Source of the DNA: Chloroflexota bacterium
GTDB taxonomy: Bacteria; Chloroflexota; Anaerolineae; Anaerolineales; UBA11858
DNA: 32,588 nucleotides
Direction of reading: 5' to 3'
Assembly: GCA_030608465.1 (NCBI GenBank)
Contig: JAUWEC010000009.1
Location: 1 to 32,588 of the forward strand
Positions 29,509-32,588 of this stretch are shown in pieces. Below the pieces are notes generated by a model. It searched no databases and was not told the DNA's origin. It worked only from the letters and a program-made list of their open reading frames with translations. How positions within the stretch are numbered: position 1 is the stretch's first letter; every line of letters begins with the position of its first letter. The position numbers and the translations under genes were made by a program.

Positions 29509-30033
29509 ATGATAAGAGCTGTCTTTCCTGGGACGTTTGATCCCATCCACCACGGGCATATCGATATCGCCCGACGTGCATCCCGCTTATTTGATGAAGT
29601 GATCGTTGCTGTGTACGACCAGCCGATCAAGAGATTGCTTTTTTCTCCTGAGAAGAGAATAAAACTGGCTGAACTAGCACTTCAATCCATCCCGAATATC
29701 AAAACCATAGGCTATAGCGGATTAACGGTTGATTTCTGCCATCAAATTGATGCCCAAGTCATTGTTCGCGGTCTGCGGGTGTTTTCCGATTTTGAATATG
29801 AGTTCCGGATGGCGCTTGCCAATCATAGTTTATCCCCAGATATTGAAGTGGTGGCATTTATTACAAATAAGGACCATACCTTCTTAAGCGGAGCGACTGT
29901 TCGGGAGATTGCTGCCCTAAACGGGGATGTCAGTTCAATGGTCCCGAAAGTGGTTGAGAAAGCCTTAATAGCTCGGTTTAAGGAACTCGGAAGCGATCAA
30001 AACATCGTCCCCTATACTTCACTGAGAGATTGA
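29509..30033 (+). CDS. coaD: Phosphopantetheine adenylyltransferase
   Basis: MIRAVFPGTFDPIHHGHIDIARRASRLFDEVIVAVYD, VIVRGLRVFSDFEYEFRMALANHSL, FLSGATVREIAALNGDVSSMVPKVVEKAL. Confidence 0.96.
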   Translation: MIRAVFPGTFDPIHHGHIDIARRASRLFDEVIVAVYDQPIKRLLFSPEKRIKLAELALQSIPNIKTIGYSGLTVDFCHQIDAQVIVRGLRVFSDFEYEFRMALANHSLSPDIEVVAFITNKDHTFLSGATVREIAALNGDVSSMVPKVVEKALIARFKELGSDQNIVPYTSLRD

Positions 30034-30086
30034 ACAAATCCTTTTCATGATATACTAAAATCACACTTCTTTTGGAGGGGTAAATC

Positions 30087-30581
30087 ATGGACATCCTACA
30101 TCTAGTGGATCGATTGGAAGAGTTGATAAACCTCAGCCGTTCCATACCATTCACTCATAATGTGATAGTTGATGAAGACCGGATGCTTGATATTATCGAC
30201 CAGATGCGGGTAGCGATCCCGGAAGAAGTAAAGAAATCCCAGCAAGTACTAGCCCAAAAAGATCGGATAATCGCTCAGTCAAAAGAAGAAGCAGACCGGA
30301 CTCTCAACATAGCCAAGGATAAAAGCGATAAGTTAACTGACCGGGACAGTATCGTCCAGGATGCCAGGAAAAAAGCTTCCCAAATTGAAGCCGAAGCCGA
30401 GCTGAAGGCCAAGACCGCTCAGTCAGAGGCAGATGAGTATGTTACGGAAACATTAACAAACCTGGAAATTGCTTTGGAAAGAGTTCTCAACCAGGTCCGC
30501 AATGGGATTTATATCCTGGATGAGGAATCTTTACAAAAAGAGAATCCAACGGAAGAAAAATCAGAAGAGAAACAGGTATAA
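30087..30581 (+). CDS. Coiled-coil protein, DivIVA/F0F1-b-subunit-like, unknown function
   Basis: Ala/Glu/Lys-rich helical ORF (KKSQQVLAQKDRIIAQSKEEADRTLNIAKDKS...ARKKASQIEAEAELKAKTAQSEADEYV) with SD ggagggg. Confidence 0.78.
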   Translation: MDILHLVDRLEELINLSRSIPFTHNVIVDEDRMLDIIDQMRVAIPEEVKKSQQVLAQKDRIIAQSKEEADRTLNIAKDKSDKLTDRDSIVQDARKKASQIEAEAELKAKTAQSEADEYVTETLTNLEIALERVLNQVRNGIYILDEESLQKENPTEEKSEEKQV

Positions 30582-30668
30582 CAGGTCTTTCCTTACCATC
30601 ATAGCAAACAGCCCTTCCACTGGAGTTCACCCCATAAGGTGGACAAATAAATAAAAGCCTCTCAAAGC

Positions 30669-30743
30669 TTATTTTTCAAACTGACGTCTGAATTCGATAG
30701 GCGTCAGTTTTGTTTTTAACTGGATCCGATGATGATTGTAAAG
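30669..30743 (-). pseudogene. C-terminal remnant of IS3-family transposase (OrfB)
   Basis: Minus-strand translation LYNHHRIQLKTKLTPIEFRRQFEK* resembles the YNxxRIQxKLxxLTPxEyR ending of IS3-family DDE transposases; frame closes with a stop shortly upstream. Confidence 0.75.
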
Positions 30744-30911
30744 GCTTGGTTGTCTTTGAAAAGCCCTCTCTGAGGGCGCAGTTTATTGCCTGGTGATTTA
30801 TCACCTGGCAGTATGAATTTCATGTCCATACTAGGTGCCAGGCAGCGGAAAAACCCCAGATGCTCTGAACACCCATCCCCGGGCGCGTTTGGTAATATAT
30901 CCTCACCCGAG

Positions 30912-31003
30912 GCCTGTCCTGAGTGGAGCGCAGCGGAATCGAAGGGCCTGTCCTGCCTGTCCTGAGCGAAGCATAGCGAAGACGAAGTGAGCTTGTCGAA
31001 GAG
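30912..31003. repeat. Short interspersed (REP-like) repeat, two partial tandem copies
   Basis: ggcctgtcctgagtggagcgcagcggaatcgaagg then gcctgtcctgagcgaagcatagcgaagacgaagtgagcttgtcgaag, sharing gcctgtcctgag...gcg..g..cgaag. Confidence 0.6.
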
Positions 31004-31144
31004 ACGGGTGAGTGAGCACTGGCAGCTGGAGATCGGAAGCTCCTTATCTGAAAACAAAAACACCTCCTGTATTTTATAAGCCGAGAGATGTTTTAATTTC
31101 GTGTCCTGTTTACAGGGTTCAGTTCACGCTTGAGTGGCTGTTTT

Positions 31145-31963
31145 TTATTCTTCGGTATCCCGCCAGGCAACAGTTTTTCCTTCTTTACGGTAAAAGTATT
31201 TTGCCATCAGCCAGCTAACAGCTCCCGGGAAATGGGCATTAGCCCAGATAGCCAGCCGCATGATCCCAGGAATAATGGCATTATCTTTCTTCTTTTCAAT
31301 TACTTTAAGGATCTGGTGTGCTACATCGTCTGCGGTGAGTAATAGCCAATTTGGGGTGACCCTCGTGGTTTTCCAATGGACTCCTGCATGCTGATCAAAT
31401 TCTGTGTCCACTGCTCCCGGGAATATTCCGGACACGATGATCCCCGTTCCCCGTAGTTCCCTCCTTAAACTTTCTAAAAATCCTCTTAAACCGAATTTTG
31501 TCGCCGCGTAAATGCTGTAGGTTGGCACACCTACCCAGGAGGCAATTGAGGTAATGTGGATGATATGGCCTCCACTCTGTGCTATCATCCAGGGAAGAAT
31601 TTCCCGAGTAATCTGGATTGCTCCTATCAGGCTTACCTGAATCTGATCCTGAATACCAGCCTGAGCCTGTTCATCCAGCCAGACCAGCTTCCCATATCCG
31701 GCGCTGTTCACTAAAACATCAATTCGGTCGTAGGTTCGAAGGGTACTCTCTACCAGATGTTGAATTTGTTCCAACTGACCAAGATCCGTTGGAACTACCA
31801 GCGCTTCTCCTCCCCCCTCCCGAATTTGAGATGCCAAACTTGTCAAACGTTCTTTCCGCCGGGCTGCCAAAACTACCCGGTATCCATTGCTGCTTAAGGC
31901 TCTGGAAGCAGCTTCTCCAATACCGGAGGAAGCTCCGGTAATAATCGCAACGGGTTGAGACAT
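31145..31963 (-). CDS. SDR family NAD(P)-dependent oxidoreductase
   Basis: VAIITGASSGIGEAASRALSSNGYRVVLAARRKERL, VLVNSAGYG, ITSIASWVGVPTYSIYAATKFGLRGFLESLRRELRGTGI. Confidence 0.94.
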   Translation of the reverse strand: MSQPVAIITGASSGIGEAASRALSSNGYRVVLAARRKERLTSLASQIREGGGEALVVPTDLGQLEQIQHLVESTLRTYDRIDVLVNSAGYGKLVWLDEQAQAGIQDQIQVSLIGAIQITREILPWMIAQSGGHIIHITSIASWVGVPTYSIYAATKFGLRGFLESLRRELRGTGIIVSGIFPGAVDTEFDQHAGVHWKTTRVTPNWLLLTADDVAHQILKVIEKKKDNAIIPGIMRLAIWANAHFPGAVSWLMAKYFYRKEGKTVAWRDTEE

Positions 31964-32182
31964 ATCCGGTCCTTATTGCCTGGAAAACATTTTAATAATA
32001 CCTTCATTCTACCAGAGGTCAAATTTCGATAAACTGGAAACCCGGTCCAAAACTCATATTTTATTTGATTCTATAATCAGTTCAGTTTAGAATATAGGCA
32101 GAATGATCCCAGTTAATCAGAATGGCTGAGGGAGTCTGGGGAATTATCAGCCTGAACACCATCCATGAAAAAGGAGAACTAG

Positions 32183-32588
32183 ATGGATTTCCACTTATCA
32201 GAGGAACAAAGATTGTGGCGTAAAGCTGTCCATGATTTTGTATCTAAAGAGATTAAACCACTGGCCCAGGAAATCAATGAAAAGGAAGAGACTCCCCGGA
32301 GTGTGATTCAAAAAATGGGTCCAATGGGTTTATTGGGGATGAGCGTGCCGGAAACCTACGGAGGTTCTGAGCTGGATTCCATCAGTTCCGCTATCGCAAT
32401 TGAGGAAATCGCCTGGGGAGACGGAGGTACTGCCCTAACAATTGAAGCTCATAATGAGTTGGGATGCGCATCTGTAGCGCTATTTGGAACAGAGGATCAA
32501 AAACAAACCCTGCTTCCTCCAGTAACATCCGGAGAGGGGAAATGGACCTCCCTGGCTTTAACCGAACCCCAGGCAGGATCAGATCTAA
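32183..32588 (+). CDS. Acyl-CoA dehydrogenase, N-terminal part (truncated by window end)
   Basis: Hand translation from ATG 32183: MDFHLSEEQRLWRKAVHDFVSKEIKPLAQEINEKEETPRSVIQKMGPMGLLGMSVPETYGGSELDSISSAIAIEEIAWGDGGTALTIEAHNELGCASVALFGTEDQKQTLLPPVTSGEGKWTSLALTEPQAGSDL. SD aaggag upstream. Confidence 0.93.
   Translation, partial: MDFHLSEEQRLWRKAVHDFVSKEIKPLAQEINEKEETPRSVIQKMGPMGLLGMSVPETYGGSELDSISSAIAIEEIAWGDGGTALTIEAHNELGCASVALFGTEDQKQTLLPPVTSGEGKWTSLALTEPQAGSDL

Larger units (their letters stand above)
30621..31126 (-). mobile_element. Decayed, internally deleted IS3-family (IS150-like) insertion sequence
   Basis: 25-nt inverted ends tggagttcaccccataaggtggaca (30621-30645) and tgtcctgtttacagggttcagttca (31102-31126), 16/25 matching when inverted, TG...CA termini. 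Inner transposase C-terminus LYNHHRIQLKTKLTPIEFRRQFEK* on the minus strand (30669-30743). Confidence 0.72.

Noticed and set aside
30716-31063. 115-aa minus-strand ORF
   Set aside because: It runs through the IS relic and REP-like repeat in a frame different from the transposase remnant; low-complexity repeat translation, no recognisable domain.

Overview
The window is 32.6 kb of chromosome, probably from a member of Chloroflexota, class Anaerolineae (inferred from gene content only). It is gene-dense and mostly housekeeping or signalling. From left to right it contains: (i) a minus-strand purine-deaminase operon, with a truncated adenine deaminase and an 8-oxoguanine deaminase-like amidohydrolase, behind a promoter bracketed by two identical TTGTCAGACAA operator-like palindromes; (ii) a tail-anchored Ser/Thr kinase, gyrB and an orphan membrane protein; (iii) an amidohydrolase fused to a C-terminal CYTH-like domain, then a metallophosphoesterase, an inositol monophosphatase-family protein and an aldo/keto reductase; (iv) purB; (v) a tightly packed six-gene phospho-signalling operon (~13.35-19.17 kb): kinase with PQQ-like propeller, PP2C phosphatase, J-domain/VWA protein, zinc-ribbon/FHA protein, an 80-aa unknown and an OmpR-type response regulator; (vi) a NarL-type response regulator, an SH3-domain protein, a diacylglycerol-kinase-like protein and a third kinase; (vii) rpe, rpmB (below the ORF-track size cutoff), asp23, fakA-like, degV, recG, coaD and a coiled-coil protein; (viii) a decayed, internally deleted IS3-family element (30621-31126) with both terminal inverted repeats and the last transposase codons; (ix) an SDR gene and a truncated acyl-CoA dehydrogenase. 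The best candidates for something undescribed are the kinase/PP2C/J-VWA/FHA operon, whose first gene appears to use a CTG start, and the amidohydrolase-CYTH fusion. All assignments are from reading the sequence; no database searches were run.
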